A stretch of 64,000 bases of DNA, taken from positions 271,264-335,263 of the forward strand of contig JAFQEA010000016.1 of the NCBI GenBank assembly GCA_017399185.1. Direction: 5' to 3'. This document shows, one piece after another, positions 37,601 through 45,861 of this stretch. Both the position numbers and the translations under genes were made by a program. The notes beneath the pieces were generated by a model. That model saw nothing but the letters and a program-made list of their open reading frames with translations, did not search any database and had not been told where the DNA came from. The DNA comes from Clostridia bacterium. GTDB taxonomy: Bacteria > Bacillota > Clostridia > Christensenellales > Borkfalkiaceae. How positions within the stretch are numbered: position 1 is the first letter of the stretch; the number at the start of each line of letters is the position of its first letter.

Positions 37601-39856
37601 ACTTACGCTTTAGCAGCTACAGGCGACTACTTTGACGTTTACTTTGCTAATCCTACCGAATACTATAGACTTACCTTAGACGGCGCTTCATTTGAAATTG
37701 AAAAGCCAATGGTAACTATCGTTTTAGACGGTGGCGATTACGCTGAAGATCAAACACTTTCACTCAACGTTAACGTTGCTTACACGCTTCCTGTTTACGA
37801 AGACGAAAACAACGTATTCAACGGCTGGTACCAAGACGCCGCATTTGCAAACGCAGCAGGCGAAACAATCGTTCCAACCGAAAGCACAACCCTTTACGCT
37901 TTATGGAAGGTAAAAGCAGTTCTTACAGTTGTTTATAACAACGGCGAAGAAAACGGCGAATTTATCTATTCAGTCGGCGATGAAGTTACTTTAGAAACTC
38001 CTATCAAGTCCAAGATGGCGTTCGTTGGTTGGTTCACAACCGAAGATTTAGTTGAAGGCACAGAATGGGCAAACGGCACTGCTATTGAAGAAAACACAAC
38101 CATTTACGCTAAGTGGGAAGTAGCACCTGCATTCTATAACACTTATACGATTACGCGTTTCACCGATACAAATACAACGGGTAAAGGTAGTATTTACTGC
38201 TATAAGAGCTATTCAACAGGTCCATATACCTTTGCAATCGATCCAAGCGGTAACGGCGTAGGCTCCAACTCACCATTTAACGGTAGCTTCACTGTAGAAA
38301 ACTACAACAAAGAAACGGGTTATCTTGAAATTCACTTCAAATCAGACGTTTACTATGGTTATTTAGATAGCGAAACCGGTATTATTATTACTGAATATAT
38401 CAAGGATAGAAATCTCAACCAAGTATTCTTCTTCAACCCAGTTACTACTGCAGAAGTAGTTTCTTCTCAAGTATCTCACTCATACTGGAATGATGGCTTC
38501 TCAAGGGCAATTCAATATACCTTTGAATCAACAACTTATTCTATTTTTGTACACAAAAACAACGTATACTACAACGTAACGTTCAAGAACGGCGCAAACA
38601 CTGAAATAGCTGCGTTTGATTGCTTCACTTCAGATTCTGTTTACGTTTACGATGCAAACGGCGCGCTTATTGCTAAATTTGCACACGACGGCACTTCACT
38701 TCAAGCTATGGACGGCTTTGAAGGTACTTACGCTACAGCTGACGGCGAAATCGTTGTTAACGGCGTTGCTACAATCACTATCGGTGGTGTAGACGGCACT
38801 TATGCAAAGGCTGAAGAAGGCTCTGCATATACTCACGACGCATACGTTGCAGGCGTTTATTACGAAGTAACTTTAGACAACGTAGCTTATACGGCAACCG
38901 TTGTTAAGCCAATGGTAACAATCACTTACGAAACTGACGGCAAGGCAGAAATTGAAGCTTCAGTTGTAAACAAAAATATTGCTTACGTTTTACCAACACC
39001 TACAAACGACGCGTTTATTTTCCGTGCTTGGTATTTCGATGCTGAATTTGTTGAAGAAGTTCCTGCAGATTTCGTTCCAACTGTAACTGCTACTCTTTAT
39101 GCTAAATGGGATGCAAAGGTAACGCTTACCGTTGTTTATGGTAACGGTTTAGAAACAGTTGTTCTTTACTACGGCGTAGGTGATACTGTTGCTCCACAAG
39201 AACCTGTATTTACAAACGATTTAGTATTCGACGGCTGGTATTTAGACGCTGACTTCACTCAAGCATACACGGTTGGCACGATTGAAACAAGCACGACGAT
39301 TTACTGCGCATGGAAGCAAGCTGTTGCCGCATACGGTAGTTACTATGGTTTCAACTTGTTTGGTACGGGTACTAAAACAAACACATATTTCAGCTATACT
39401 TTAACAGTTGATGCAGACGGTACGACGACAGGTAATAAGAGTGGTATGTTCCAAGATTATGACCCAGCTACGGGCTTTGCAACAATCAGTGGTACGTACT
39501 TTGTATATTACAATGCGGAACTTGGCATTTTGGCAACACCTTACGGTTCAAAGGCAGATTCTTTAGGTACTGATATGAACGTATTCTTCAAGGAAAAACC
39601 AGCAAGTATTGATATTTCTGCTAATATTACGTCTTCTGGTTATACAAAACTTCTTAAGGTTACTAAAACTGACGGTACTTCATACGTTCTTCTCGTTATG
39701 AACGACACTATCAAACTCGTTACTTCTTGGGAAACGACTGATGGTACTTCATGCACGGAAAAAAATGTTACGAATGCAAGTGGCTTCACGACTACTATGT
39801 CAGATGGTACGGTTTATACCTTTGTAAAGAGTGGTAGCTATTTCGTTTTAGCTTAA
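34628..39856 (+). CDS. Repeat-rich lipoprotein with 75-residue tandem units and InlB B-repeats
   Basis: 1742 residues, lipobox LFAC with Cys22. Residues about 26-327 are four tandem units of 75-76 residues, each starting H-x-(Y/F)-G-E and containing a CxxC or CxC pair (CEGC, CSGC, CEC, CEC), then ALSDTSVW and STHTVKG. Later parts alternate lipocalin-like domains (YYGTYYGTELYNAGYG; YNTYTITRF; YGSYYGFNLFGTG) with pairs of InlB/Listeria-Bacteroides repeats (FKGWSVNG…VWKAK; FNGWYQD…LWKVK; FRAWYFD…KWDAK). The frame is open from 34586, but the ATG at 34628, with AAGGAAGG upstream, gives the signal peptide. Probably a modular surface-binding protein. Confidence 0.82.
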   Translation: MKRSKILLVVIAIMLLSTLFACSRPHAYGEWSIEVEPTLYTTGVYVQVCEGCGKRNEEEIPALSDTSVWTVTTVPSTHTVNGKTTYTSTYGTIEVTLELVPHDFGEWFIDVEPTLDTAGVYAQTCSGCDVRNEQAIPALSDTSVWAVETVPSTHTVKGTSTYTSTYGTVVITLDLVPHVYGEYTLTVIPTLTEAGVATRTCECEDVEETVVPALSDTSVWAVTTVPSTHTVKGKSTYTSIYGTVEITLDLVPHVYGEYTLTVIPTLTEAGVATRTCECEDVEETVVPALNDTSVWTLEHTALPTYDKDGKDTYTSVYGVVEVVIDSLVAPFDGKTYHPVNFDANVDDQWKNGVVYADNVWSAASVTLDQYGYGAGTAYPFRGAFKFILVNAVTGEIRIESYAQKTEEVFVQDPESWDPEEGTWETIYVVDDEGNPVYDWTTPTASYTAWMDMSTGLIIAPRNDAFIDVNLYTCYEAGLVNATAVASAWDGAIAIQYTYEGTTHNIFVYDDRAYFGVSFVDLSGTAISADQCYNTRNVHVLANDGSLIAGFTYDATEGKLVASDGAEGVFANGTDSLYLSGNGVAELNGNVGTYVINQSNIGVYVNGEYLEVTVDGTNYTAVKPMVTITFDGGEYATIAAIEVNKNIAVTLPAPETEQYTFKGWSVNGEVVEQNYVPTESVTLVAVWKAKVVITINGALEGDAAILYLGEGDVIGDYLPEYGIEVEAGKIFRGWYLDDTFETELPEEAILSEEDVAVTIYAKWEDLPAYYGTYYGTELYNAGYGNYGGKTLTIDENGNITGLREGTVVDYDPETQVVTWKPSTSSTTYKMYFNAELGVMVVAYSSTGSTIDNDFYFMSRSNPTTGKVNAYYGVKAPKTPGSSTRGWYAHFINAETDLGTREIFIYNNRIYTEFTAVDGSGNPVTAANVKNSKVVVVKEAQGNVIVSVASQGTSFANNSNTVDLDAYFGTYTNGAETVILDGVGGIVYGDKTGTYALAATGDYFDVYFANPTEYYRLTLDGASFEIEKPMVTIVLDGGDYAEDQTLSLNVNVAYTLPVYEDENNVFNGWYQDAAFANAAGETIVPTESTTLYALWKVKAVLTVVYNNGEENGEFIYSVGDEVTLETPIKSKMAFVGWFTTEDLVEGTEWANGTAIEENTTIYAKWEVAPAFYNTYTITRFTDTNTTGKGSIYCYKSYSTGPYTFAIDPSGNGVGSNSPFNGSFTVENYNKETGYLEIHFKSDVYYGYLDSETGIIITEYIKDRNLNQVFFFNPVTTAEVVSSQVSHSYWNDGFSRAIQYTFESTTYSIFVHKNNVYYNVTFKNGANTEIAAFDCFTSDSVYVYDANGALIAKFAHDGTSLQAMDGFEGTYATADGEIVVNGVATITIGGVDGTYAKAEEGSAYTHDAYVAGVYYEVTLDNVAYTATVVKPMVTITYETDGKAEIEASVVNKNIAYVLPTPTNDAFIFRAWYFDAEFVEEVPADFVPTVTATLYAKWDAKVTLTVVYGNGLETVVLYYGVGDTVAPQEPVFTNDLVFDGWYLDADFTQAYTVGTIETSTTIYCAWKQAVAAYGSYYGFNLFGTGTKTNTYFSYTLTVDADGTTTGNKSGMFQDYDPATGFATISGTYFVYYNAELGILATPYGSKADSLGTDMNVFFKEKPASIDISANITSSGYTKLLKVTKTDGTSYVLLVMNDTIKLVTSWETTDGTSCTEKNVTNASGFTTTMSDGTVYTFVKSGSYFVLA
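34703..35608 (+). repeat. Four in-frame tandem repeats of 225-228 bp
   Basis: Units start at 34703, 34931, 35159 and 35384. Units 3 and 4 are almost identical over their first 120 bp, with a single synonymous change seen, indicating recent duplication or gene conversion. Confidence 0.9.
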
Positions 39857-39886
39857 TAAGTTAGACACTAAAAATCTAAAACAAAA

Positions 39887-39924
39887 AAAAGGCACTTGAG
39901 GCTTTCTCAAGTGCCTTTTAAAAT
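39887..39924 (+). terminator. Terminator of the repeat-rich lipoprotein gene
   Basis: AAAAGGCACTTGAG (39887-39900) / CTCAAGTGCCTTTT (39906-39919); perfect 14-bp stem, 5-base loop. Confidence 0.85.
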
Positions 39925-40041
39925 TAAAAACTAAATCTTTTCGCAAGCGTTAATGGTTAAGTTGGCATATATTTATGCGGGTACGTATGGGGTGATTGGC
40001 TTACGTAAACAAATTAAAAGCCAAAAGATTAAAGTTTTTAC

Positions 40042-40070
40042 TTTACTTTTATTAGAATTTTCAATATAAT
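40042..40070 (+). promoter_or_regulatory. Promoter for the Cys-rich lipoprotein gene
   Basis: TTTACT (40042-40047), 17 bp, TATAAT (40065-40070). The transcript would begin about 25 bases before the ATG. Confidence 0.6.
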
Positions 40071-40102
40071 AAATTCGTATCAAAAAATTTCAGGAGAAAT
40101 TT

Positions 40103-42022
40103 ATGAAAGGCAAAATTATTTTAGCGCTTATTTTATCAGCTATGCTTTGCGTTATTTTTTCGCTTACGGCATGCGGTAGTACACCGTCAACACCTGATGA
40201 TGGCACGCAAAGCTCTTCGGGTATTGAAGACGTCAGCGGCTCTTCAAGCTCCGGCACGGGCACTTCTTCAGGCTCCGGCACGGGCACTTCTTCAGATTCC
40301 GGTACGGGCGGTTCTTCAAGCACGGGGACTGGCAATTCTTCGTCAGATAATAACGATTCATCTAAAGAAGAATACGTTTGCGAGGGCTGTGGTAAAACGC
40401 TCGGCGTAAACGAAGCACACGCTCTTTGCGAATATTGCGGCGAATACGTATGTTCAGTCAACCACGATAAGTGTGGCAACCAAGGCGGCACCGAAAAGGT
40501 CTGCAACCACACCGCCGAAGGTCTAACCCCTGTCGGCAGGGAAGAAGTCATCTGCGCTTGGGCTGATTATTACGATCACTACTACTGCGAAGTTTGTGAA
40601 AAATATTTCTATTATGACCCAACGTCCGCATCAATTACACTTTTCGTTGAGTGTGGTGACTGCAACGGCGATAAGCAGGACGGGCATTTCTGTAATACCT
40701 GTCAAACGTTGGTTAAAGAGCTTTGCTCACATTGCAGCAGCTGCTTGAATTGCTGTGAATGCAATTTTGAAGACTTAACAACCTACTGTCCGCAATGTAC
40801 TAACGAAGTAAGCTATTATGAAGGCTTTGCTCCATCTTGCGATCACCCGGGTTTTTATGATACCTATCAATGTGGTATGTGCAGTATTACCTACCGCATT
40901 GAAGGCACAACCTACATCAAGCTTGAAAACGGCTATGCTGAAATCCCACCGTTAGGCCACAGAATCGAAAACGGTGTTCCGGCTTGCTTAAACTGCGGCT
41001 ATTTATATAGCGACAAAGTTTGCGTTGGTTGCTTAAGCAGCGAAAACGGTTGCGGAACGTGCTGTTTTGACTATTTCAGCACAGCATTTATCAGACCTGT
41101 TGAATATACTGCGCAGTTAAGAACTAAAATCGGCGACGTTTGGGTAAGGCTTGACTTATATTATGACGAGCACCGTAATTACGCAAGGTTGGATTATAAG
41201 CTTAAGGCGCAAGATGACTACGGCTATGTCGAAGTTGCAACCATAACTGCAACTGCAAGACGTATCACCGAGTTCGTAATCGAATTTGTTCCTACCGCGG
41301 CAACCGTTTTTTACAGAAGCCATTTAGATACAAGTATTGATTTTTATGGGAACGCTTTACAAATCGATACCACCAAGATTTCTTATTTCTCTATTGAAAA
41401 CTCATATCAATATTGGGAAGACGGCTCTAACGAAGGCGCAAGCAGCAGGCTTTTTGCCTATATGAACTATCCTTTTGAAATTTGTGCAGATTGTCACGGT
41501 ATTGCAAGCTTGGGTAGCCACGGCGTTTGCCGCGAGGACGGCTGCTCTAAATCACTTTGTGCAGGCCACGTTCACGGTCAATGCGACCATGAAAACATTG
41601 AAGAATATTACGATACCTACTGCGGTATGCCAATGCACTACAAGTGTAACGACTGCAACCAAATTCTAGTTGCAACTTACGGCGGCGCAGGCGAACACCT
41701 TGACGTTTGTGAAGAATGTATAAGGATTAAAGAAGAAATGGAAGGCTCAAACGGCAAAGAAGACGGCAAAGAAGACGGCAGCGAAGGTGGCATCGGCGGA
41801 GACATCGGCGGCGGAGACATCGGCGGCGGTATGGGCGTTAACGTAACCTTAAACGGTAATACAATTTTTGTACCATACTTTTATTTATCTGATTTGATTT
41901 ACGAATACTTTGGTGACGTTACAAACGTTAAGTATATCGTTTATAACGGCATGCTTTGTGAAGATATTGAAGGAATGCTTAACGTTGTTATGTGTGAAGG
42001 CGACGTTATCGAAATCGGCTAA
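40103..42022 (+). CDS. Secreted cysteine-rich lipoprotein with zinc-ribbon/B-box-like clusters
   Basis: 639 residues, lipobox LTAC with Cys24, then a Ser/Gly/Thr linker of three similar units (SSGSGTGTSS) at about 45-85. After it come many CxxC pairs with intervening His: CEGCGKTLGVNEAHALCEYC (about 93-112), CSHCSSCLNCCEC (about 212-224), CADCHG … CREDGCSKSLCAGHVHGQC (about 460-500), CNDC, CEEC. The spacing recalls treble-clef or B-box zinc sites, which are unusual outside the cytoplasm. A glycine-rich GGIGGDIGGGD linker near 560-575 leads to a C-terminal domain of about 65 residues ending in MCEGDVIEIG, possibly ubiquitin-like in shape. Own promoter; the function is unknown. Confidence 0.8.
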   Translation: MKGKIILALILSAMLCVIFSLTACGSTPSTPDDGTQSSSGIEDVSGSSSSGTGTSSGSGTGTSSDSGTGGSSSTGTGNSSSDNNDSSKEEYVCEGCGKTLGVNEAHALCEYCGEYVCSVNHDKCGNQGGTEKVCNHTAEGLTPVGREEVICAWADYYDHYYCEVCEKYFYYDPTSASITLFVECGDCNGDKQDGHFCNTCQTLVKELCSHCSSCLNCCECNFEDLTTYCPQCTNEVSYYEGFAPSCDHPGFYDTYQCGMCSITYRIEGTTYIKLENGYAEIPPLGHRIENGVPACLNCGYLYSDKVCVGCLSSENGCGTCCFDYFSTAFIRPVEYTAQLRTKIGDVWVRLDLYYDEHRNYARLDYKLKAQDDYGYVEVATITATARRITEFVIEFVPTAATVFYRSHLDTSIDFYGNALQIDTTKISYFSIENSYQYWEDGSNEGASSRLFAYMNYPFEICADCHGIASLGSHGVCREDGCSKSLCAGHVHGQCDHENIEEYYDTYCGMPMHYKCNDCNQILVATYGGAGEHLDVCEECIRIKEEMEGSNGKEDGKEDGSEGGIGGDIGGGDIGGGMGVNVTLNGNTIFVPYFYLSDLIYEYFGDVTNVKYIVYNGMLCEDIEGMLNVVMCEGDVIEIG

Positions 42023-42062
42023 CGCTTGTTTGTCTTTAAGTTATTGACATTAAAAAACGCCG

Positions 42063-42196
42063 TTAATCGACCTATAGCGGCACTTTTTGGATAATAAACC
42101 ACATATAAAGCAAACAAAAAAAGGCTTTTGGGACTACCCAAAAGCCTTTTAAATTTATTAAGTTAATTAAGCCTTGAAGCCTTCTTCAACAGCAAC
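42063..42196. repeat. Left 134-bp direct repeat flanking the defence island
   Basis: Matches 49509-49642 at 131 of 134 positions (differences at 42067, 42081, 42095); the 101 bp from 42096 to 42196 are identical. The segment holds a dispersed palindrome (minus orientation, 42063-42088), a bidirectional terminator hairpin (42119-42150) and, at 42167-42196, a copy of the last nine codons plus stop of the GGGtGRT gene (minus strand, …VAVEEGFKA). Identity stops abruptly after 42196. Confidence 0.93.
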
Positions 42197-42250
42197 CGGT
42201 TTATTTGCATTAAAGCGCCGATAATAATTACAACCATTGCTATTTAGCCT

Positions 42251-42354
42251 AAAACGTGCAAATATGCAAATAGAGCAAGCAACCGCTTGCAGTTAATTGC
42301 ACCAAAACGTGCAAATATGCAAATAAAGCAAGCATCCGCTTGCAGTTAATTGCA
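42251..42354. repeat. Two tandem 51-bp units, period 53 bp
   Basis: Units at 42251-42301 and 42304-42354, separated by CC, differing at two positions. Each contains TGCAAATATGCAAATA, a GCAAGC/GCTTGC hairpin and a TTAATTGCA end. A third partial match (GCAAATATGCAATTAA) follows at 42358-42373 and pairs with the preceding TTAATTGCA. No gene is seen in 42197-42555. Confidence 0.85.
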
Positions 42355-42367
42355 TGGCAAATATGCA

Positions 42368-42394
42368 ATTAACCGACCTATATCGGCACTTTTT
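42368..42394 (-). repeat. Dispersed palindromic repeat, copy 7
   Basis: On the minus strand the core reads TGCCGATATAGGTCGGTTA. It lies outside the 134-bp repeat, between the tandem units and the island's first promoter. Copies 6 and 8 lie inside the two direct repeats (42063-42088 and 49509-49534). Confidence 0.7.
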
Positions 42395-42494
42395 GCTCGT
42401 TTTTAAGTAAAAATTTGATGTAAAAACAGTTATTGATTGATCTTATTTTTTTGTTTGAATTCAAATCTTTTATTTGAAAAGTCGAATATAGACC

Positions 42495-42523
42495 TTGCAA
42501 TTTTAATTCTATTATGTTATACT
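42495..42523 (+). promoter_or_regulatory. Promoter of the defence-island regulator
   Basis: TTGCAA (42495-42500), 17 bp, TATACT (42518-42523). The XRE gene ATG lies about 33 bp downstream, with AAGGGG as ribosome-binding site. Confidence 0.7.
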
Positions 42524-42529
42524 AGAATT
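42505..42529. promoter_or_regulatory. Inverted repeat overlapping the promoter, candidate operator
   Basis: AATTCTA (42505-42511), 11-base spacer, TAGAATT (42523-42529). It covers most of the spacer and the -10 hexamer, so a dimeric repressor bound here would block transcription. The adjacent XRE protein is the natural candidate; this is inference. Confidence 0.5.
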
Positions 42530-42555
42530 AACTAATATACCAAAGGGGTATTTTT

Positions 42556-42765
42556 ATGGCAGCAAATTATAATAAACTGTGGAAATTACTTATAGACAAA
42601 GGTATGACTAAAACAGATTTGCGGTTAAAAACAGGCATGTCTACGTCCACACTTGCAAAAATGAGTAAGAACGAAAACGTTTCTTTAGACATTATTTTAA
42701 GTATTTGCAAAGTGTTGGAGTGCAACATCGGCGACGTTGTCGACGCAACAGAAAAAGAAGATTAA
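42556..42765 (+). CDS. XRE-family helix-turn-helix regulator
   Basis: 69-residue Cro/C1-type DNA-binding protein, practically a single HTH domain. The HTH is at about 18-40 (KTDLRLKTGMSTSTLAKMSKN), then the helix SLDIILSICKVLECNIGDVV typical of small XRE regulators. It stands first in the defence island, 84 bp ahead of the methyltransferase gene, in the position of the controller proteins of many restriction-modification systems, which delay nuclease expression until the methylase has acted. Confidence 0.88.
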   Translation: MAANYNKLWKLLIDKGMTKTDLRLKTGMSTSTLAKMSKNENVSLDIILSICKVLECNIGDVVDATEKED

Positions 42766-42849
42766 TTTATATGGCGTGACTAAATCTGACATGCTTACTG
42801 CGTTAAAGTTTAATTTAAATTTGGTTGAAATAAATACTGAGGGCAAAAA

Positions 42850-44280
42850 ATGAATTATGTTAGTGTAAGAGAAATATCTGAGAATTGGAATTTGTCAGAA
42901 AAAACGATAAAAGAATATTGTATGAAAAAGATAATAACAGACTTTAAAATTAAAGATGGAGAGTATTTAATTGGAAAAAATGTTTTAAAACCAGCTGTAA
43001 AACGTGGTCGAAAAAAAGACATTAAGTTTAAATTTATAGATCTATTTTGTGGTATAGGTGGTTTTCATCAAGCTATGTCAAAACTTGGAGGGGATTGTGT
43101 TTTTGCTTGTGATATAAATGAAAAGTGTCAAGAAGTATATCTCATGAACTACAATAGAGATAAGAGATTTACGCTTGAAGGAGATATTATTAAAGCAATT
43201 GTTGAAAAAAAAATACCAGAGTTTGATGTTTTGTGTGGGGGGTTTCCTTGTCAAACTTTTTCTAAGGCCGGTAAACGTAATGGTTTTGATGTTGTTGAAA
43301 CTGAAAATGGTGAAAAAGACGAACGGGGGCAACTATTTTTCAGGATTATAGATATTTTAAAAGAGCACCCTGAATGCAAATATGTAATTTTAGAAAATGT
43401 AAGAAATCTTGCAGATAATAAGGAAAATTGGCGGATCGTTTGTGATGAACTTAAGCAGTTAGGTTTTATTATTACCGAAGATCCTATCATTGAATCACCT
43501 CATCACTTTGGAATACCTCAAGTAAGAGATCGTGTCTACATACTAGGTGTTAAAGAGGTAGCAATAAAAACAGGACAACTGCGTGAAGAACGAAAAATAA
43601 CAAGACAAATGCTTGGAATCGAGGCTCATTACGAAAGGTGTCCTAAGAACTGTATTCCAATGCTTTTGGACGAGTTTACAGATCCTAAATATTATCTTTC
43701 TTCTGAACTAACTGAGGTTCTTGATATATGGGAGGAATTTCTTCAAAACGTGAAGGGCGTAAAAAGCCCGTTTTGGCTACATAAGGCTGGTCTCGGTATA
43801 TACGATGACGAGGAGTATAAGTTTGATCCCGAAATCGGATATCAGGATATGCCTGACTGGAAAAAGGAACTGGTTTGGAAAAGCAGAGTGATGTATAACA
43901 ATAACCACACATTTATTGATGATTGGGCTAAGAGACACAAGATGACTGAAAGAAGTTTAATACACCAAAAATTCGAGTGGAATGCTTCTCGCGATTGCAA
44001 AAGCATCAAGGATGGAATTACACAGTTTAGACAGTCTGGTGTTCGTGTGAAAAATCCGGATTATTTTCCGTCTTTGGTAGCTATGAATAATACGCCTATT
44101 GTCTGGGATGCCGTTGCGGAAAAATATCGCTATCTTTCACCTCATGAGGCTGCAAAACTTCAGAGTTTTAAGGATGACTTTATGTTTAACGAGTCAGATA
44201 CTGTTTCGTACAGACAACTTGGCAATTCTGTAAATGTTAAACTTGTAAGAATGTTTGCAGAGGCATTATTGAAATTATGA
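42850..44280 (+). CDS. DNA (cytosine-5)-methyltransferase with N-terminal HTH-like domain
   Basis: Transfers a methyl group from SAM to C5 of cytosine; modification component of the island. 476 residues. The first about 55 residues look like a MerR/excisionase-type winged HTH (VSVREISENWNLSEKTIKEYC). C5-MTase motifs follow in order: I FIDLFCGIGGFHQAM (about 62-76), IV GGFPCQTFSKAG with nucleophile Cys134, VI LENVRNL, VIII QVRDRVYILG, and IX/X near the end (RYLSPHEAAKLQSF; YRQLGNSVNV). The target-recognition region between VIII and IX is about 150 residues. Ribosome-binding site GAGGG. Codon use is noticeably more A/T-rich and less biased than in the surrounding genes. Confidence 0.96.
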   Translation: MNYVSVREISENWNLSEKTIKEYCMKKIITDFKIKDGEYLIGKNVLKPAVKRGRKKDIKFKFIDLFCGIGGFHQAMSKLGGDCVFACDINEKCQEVYLMNYNRDKRFTLEGDIIKAIVEKKIPEFDVLCGGFPCQTFSKAGKRNGFDVVETENGEKDERGQLFFRIIDILKEHPECKYVILENVRNLADNKENWRIVCDELKQLGFIITEDPIIESPHHFGIPQVRDRVYILGVKEVAIKTGQLREERKITRQMLGIEAHYERCPKNCIPMLLDEFTDPKYYLSSELTEVLDIWEEFLQNVKGVKSPFWLHKAGLGIYDDEEYKFDPEIGYQDMPDWKKELVWKSRVMYNNNHTFIDDWAKRHKMTERSLIHQKFEWNASRDCKSIKDGITQFRQSGVRVKNPDYFPSLVAMNNTPIVWDAVAEKYRYLSPHEAAKLQSFKDDFMFNESDTVSYRQLGNSVNVKLVRMFAEALLKL

Positions 44281-44291
44281 GAGGTTGAGTT

Positions 44292-45860
44292 ATGGCAAGA
44301 AATATAAATATTAGGCCGACCACGAGTGTATATGCTACATATAAAAACATTCGATATGATCCGTGGACAGCAATTGCAGAGTTCGTAGATAACTCTACAC
44401 AGAGTTACTATGACAATGTAAAACGCCTAGAGGCAATAAAATACTGGGGCGGTCTGGAAGTTGACATTGAGTATAAAAAAGACAAGGCAAATGGAGACAA
44501 ACTCGTAATAAGAGATAATGCTTTTGGTATGGATTTCAATGATTTCCAGAGAGCGATTATTTTAGACAGCCCTCCTCGTAAGCAATCAAGAAGTGAGTTC
44601 GGTATGGGTCTTAAAACAGCAGCTTGCTGGTTTGGTAAGTGCTGGAGCGTTGAGTCTGTAGCACTTGGATCTGGAATTAAGTATAAGACTACTGTTGATG
44701 TAGAGGCGTTAAGCAAGTATAAAAATGAAGAAATTACTGTTGAGGAGATTCCATGTAGTCCGAAAGAGCATGGTACGGTTATTACAATTTGGAATCTAAA
44801 CAGGACTTTGTCGGGCACACAAATAGGAAAAACAAAAGATCAGTTGCGGGGAATGTATAGAACAGACCTGCGCTCTGGTAAGATTAAAATTTATTATAAT
44901 GGCAATGGGTTAATATACGAAACTCCCAAGGTATTGACAGAAACACTTCCAGATGGTACAGAAAAAGAATGGAAAAAGGAAATCGATATATCCTTTGATT
45001 TTAATGGCGAAACCAAAAGAGTATATGGTTTCATTGGTCTTTTAGATGAGGGTAGCACCTCTGGTGCAGGTTTCACCTTAATTCGTTATGGTAGAGTAAT
45101 CGTTGGCGGGTATGAAAATGGATATAGACCGGAGGAAATATTTGAAAAGTCAAACTCATACGTTTATCAGCGCTTATTTGGTGAGTTGAATTTGGATGGG
45201 TGGAGAGTCACCCAAACTAAAGATGCTTTTGATTTGTATGGTGGACTCGAGGATGTTCTGATTGAGAATCTTTTGTTGGTGTGTCAAGATTACAAAAAGA
45301 AGGCAAAGGAGTACCGCAAAAGACCCAAGGTTTCTATAGACACTGGAATTGAGTCATTGGTAAATAAGTTTTCAAGTGCTGGCATTATCGATGATGTGCA
45401 AGTGACATCACTATCAGACAATGTAGTTCAAACTGAGGATGTTACTCAATCTAATGACATTAATAACCAGGAAAATAGCGTTGAGCAAGATGTGGCAAAT
45501 GTTGTTGTCAACAACAACGATATTGAAATCGAAGGCGATAATGGAAAATGTATTACATTTACATGTAACGGAGAACAGTATAAATTCAATTTTATATTAA
45601 AAAAGAATGACCCGGATTCACGTTGGCTGAATATTACCAAGAATGGCGAAGAATATGTCATTGAGTGGAATATTCGACATATGTTCTTTAAGCCTTATAT
45701 CGATGACGCAAACTTCTTGACAATTATGGAGCAGTTTACGTTTGCATTAGCTTTCTCTGAGATTGAAGCTATGCGGTTGAGCACGGATGGAAAAATTGAT
45801 CCCAGTACAATTAGAATGAAAATGAATGATACATTGAAGGCAGTTATTAAGGGGGATTAA
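44292..45860 (+). CDS. MORC-like GHKL ATPase of a restriction-modification system
   Basis: 522 residues. The N-terminal GHKL ATPase fold is recognisable: N-box AIAEFVDNSTQSYYDN with Glu30 and Asn34, the DNAFGM box (about 76-81; equivalent to DxGxG), and the lid/G2 SRSEFGMGLKTAACWFG (about 98-114). An S5-like transducer follows (GFIGLLDEGSTSGAGFTLIRYGRVIVGG). Bacterial relatives of eukaryotic MORC ATPases are known from operons with a cytosine methylase, a Z1 helicase and a PD-(D/E)XK nuclease, exactly as here. It probably acts as an ATP-driven DNA clamp controlling restriction (inference from family). It begins 11 bp after the methylase and ends 1 bp before the Z1 gene. Confidence 0.9.
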   Translation: MARNINIRPTTSVYATYKNIRYDPWTAIAEFVDNSTQSYYDNVKRLEAIKYWGGLEVDIEYKKDKANGDKLVIRDNAFGMDFNDFQRAIILDSPPRKQSRSEFGMGLKTAACWFGKCWSVESVALGSGIKYKTTVDVEALSKYKNEEITVEEIPCSPKEHGTVITIWNLNRTLSGTQIGKTKDQLRGMYRTDLRSGKIKIYYNGNGLIYETPKVLTETLPDGTEKEWKKEIDISFDFNGETKRVYGFIGLLDEGSTSGAGFTLIRYGRVIVGGYENGYRPEEIFEKSNSYVYQRLFGELNLDGWRVTQTKDAFDLYGGLEDVLIENLLLVCQDYKKKAKEYRKRPKVSIDTGIESLVNKFSSAGIIDDVQVTSLSDNVVQTEDVTQSNDINNQENSVEQDVANVVVNNNDIEIEGDNGKCITFTCNGEQYKFNFILKKNDPDSRWLNITKNGEEYVIEWNIRHMFFKPYIDDANFLTIMEQFTFALAFSEIEAMRLSTDGKIDPSTIRMKMNDTLKAVIKGD

Positions 45861-45861
45861 C

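Noticed and set aside
40090..40551. 153-residue minus-strand frame rich in Pro/Glu/Val
   Set aside because: Mirror of the Ser/Gly linker repeats of the plus-strand lipoprotein; includes that gene's ribosome-binding site region.
42251..42354. CRISPR array
   Set aside because: Only two tandem units joined by CC, no unique spacers of regular size and no cas genes.
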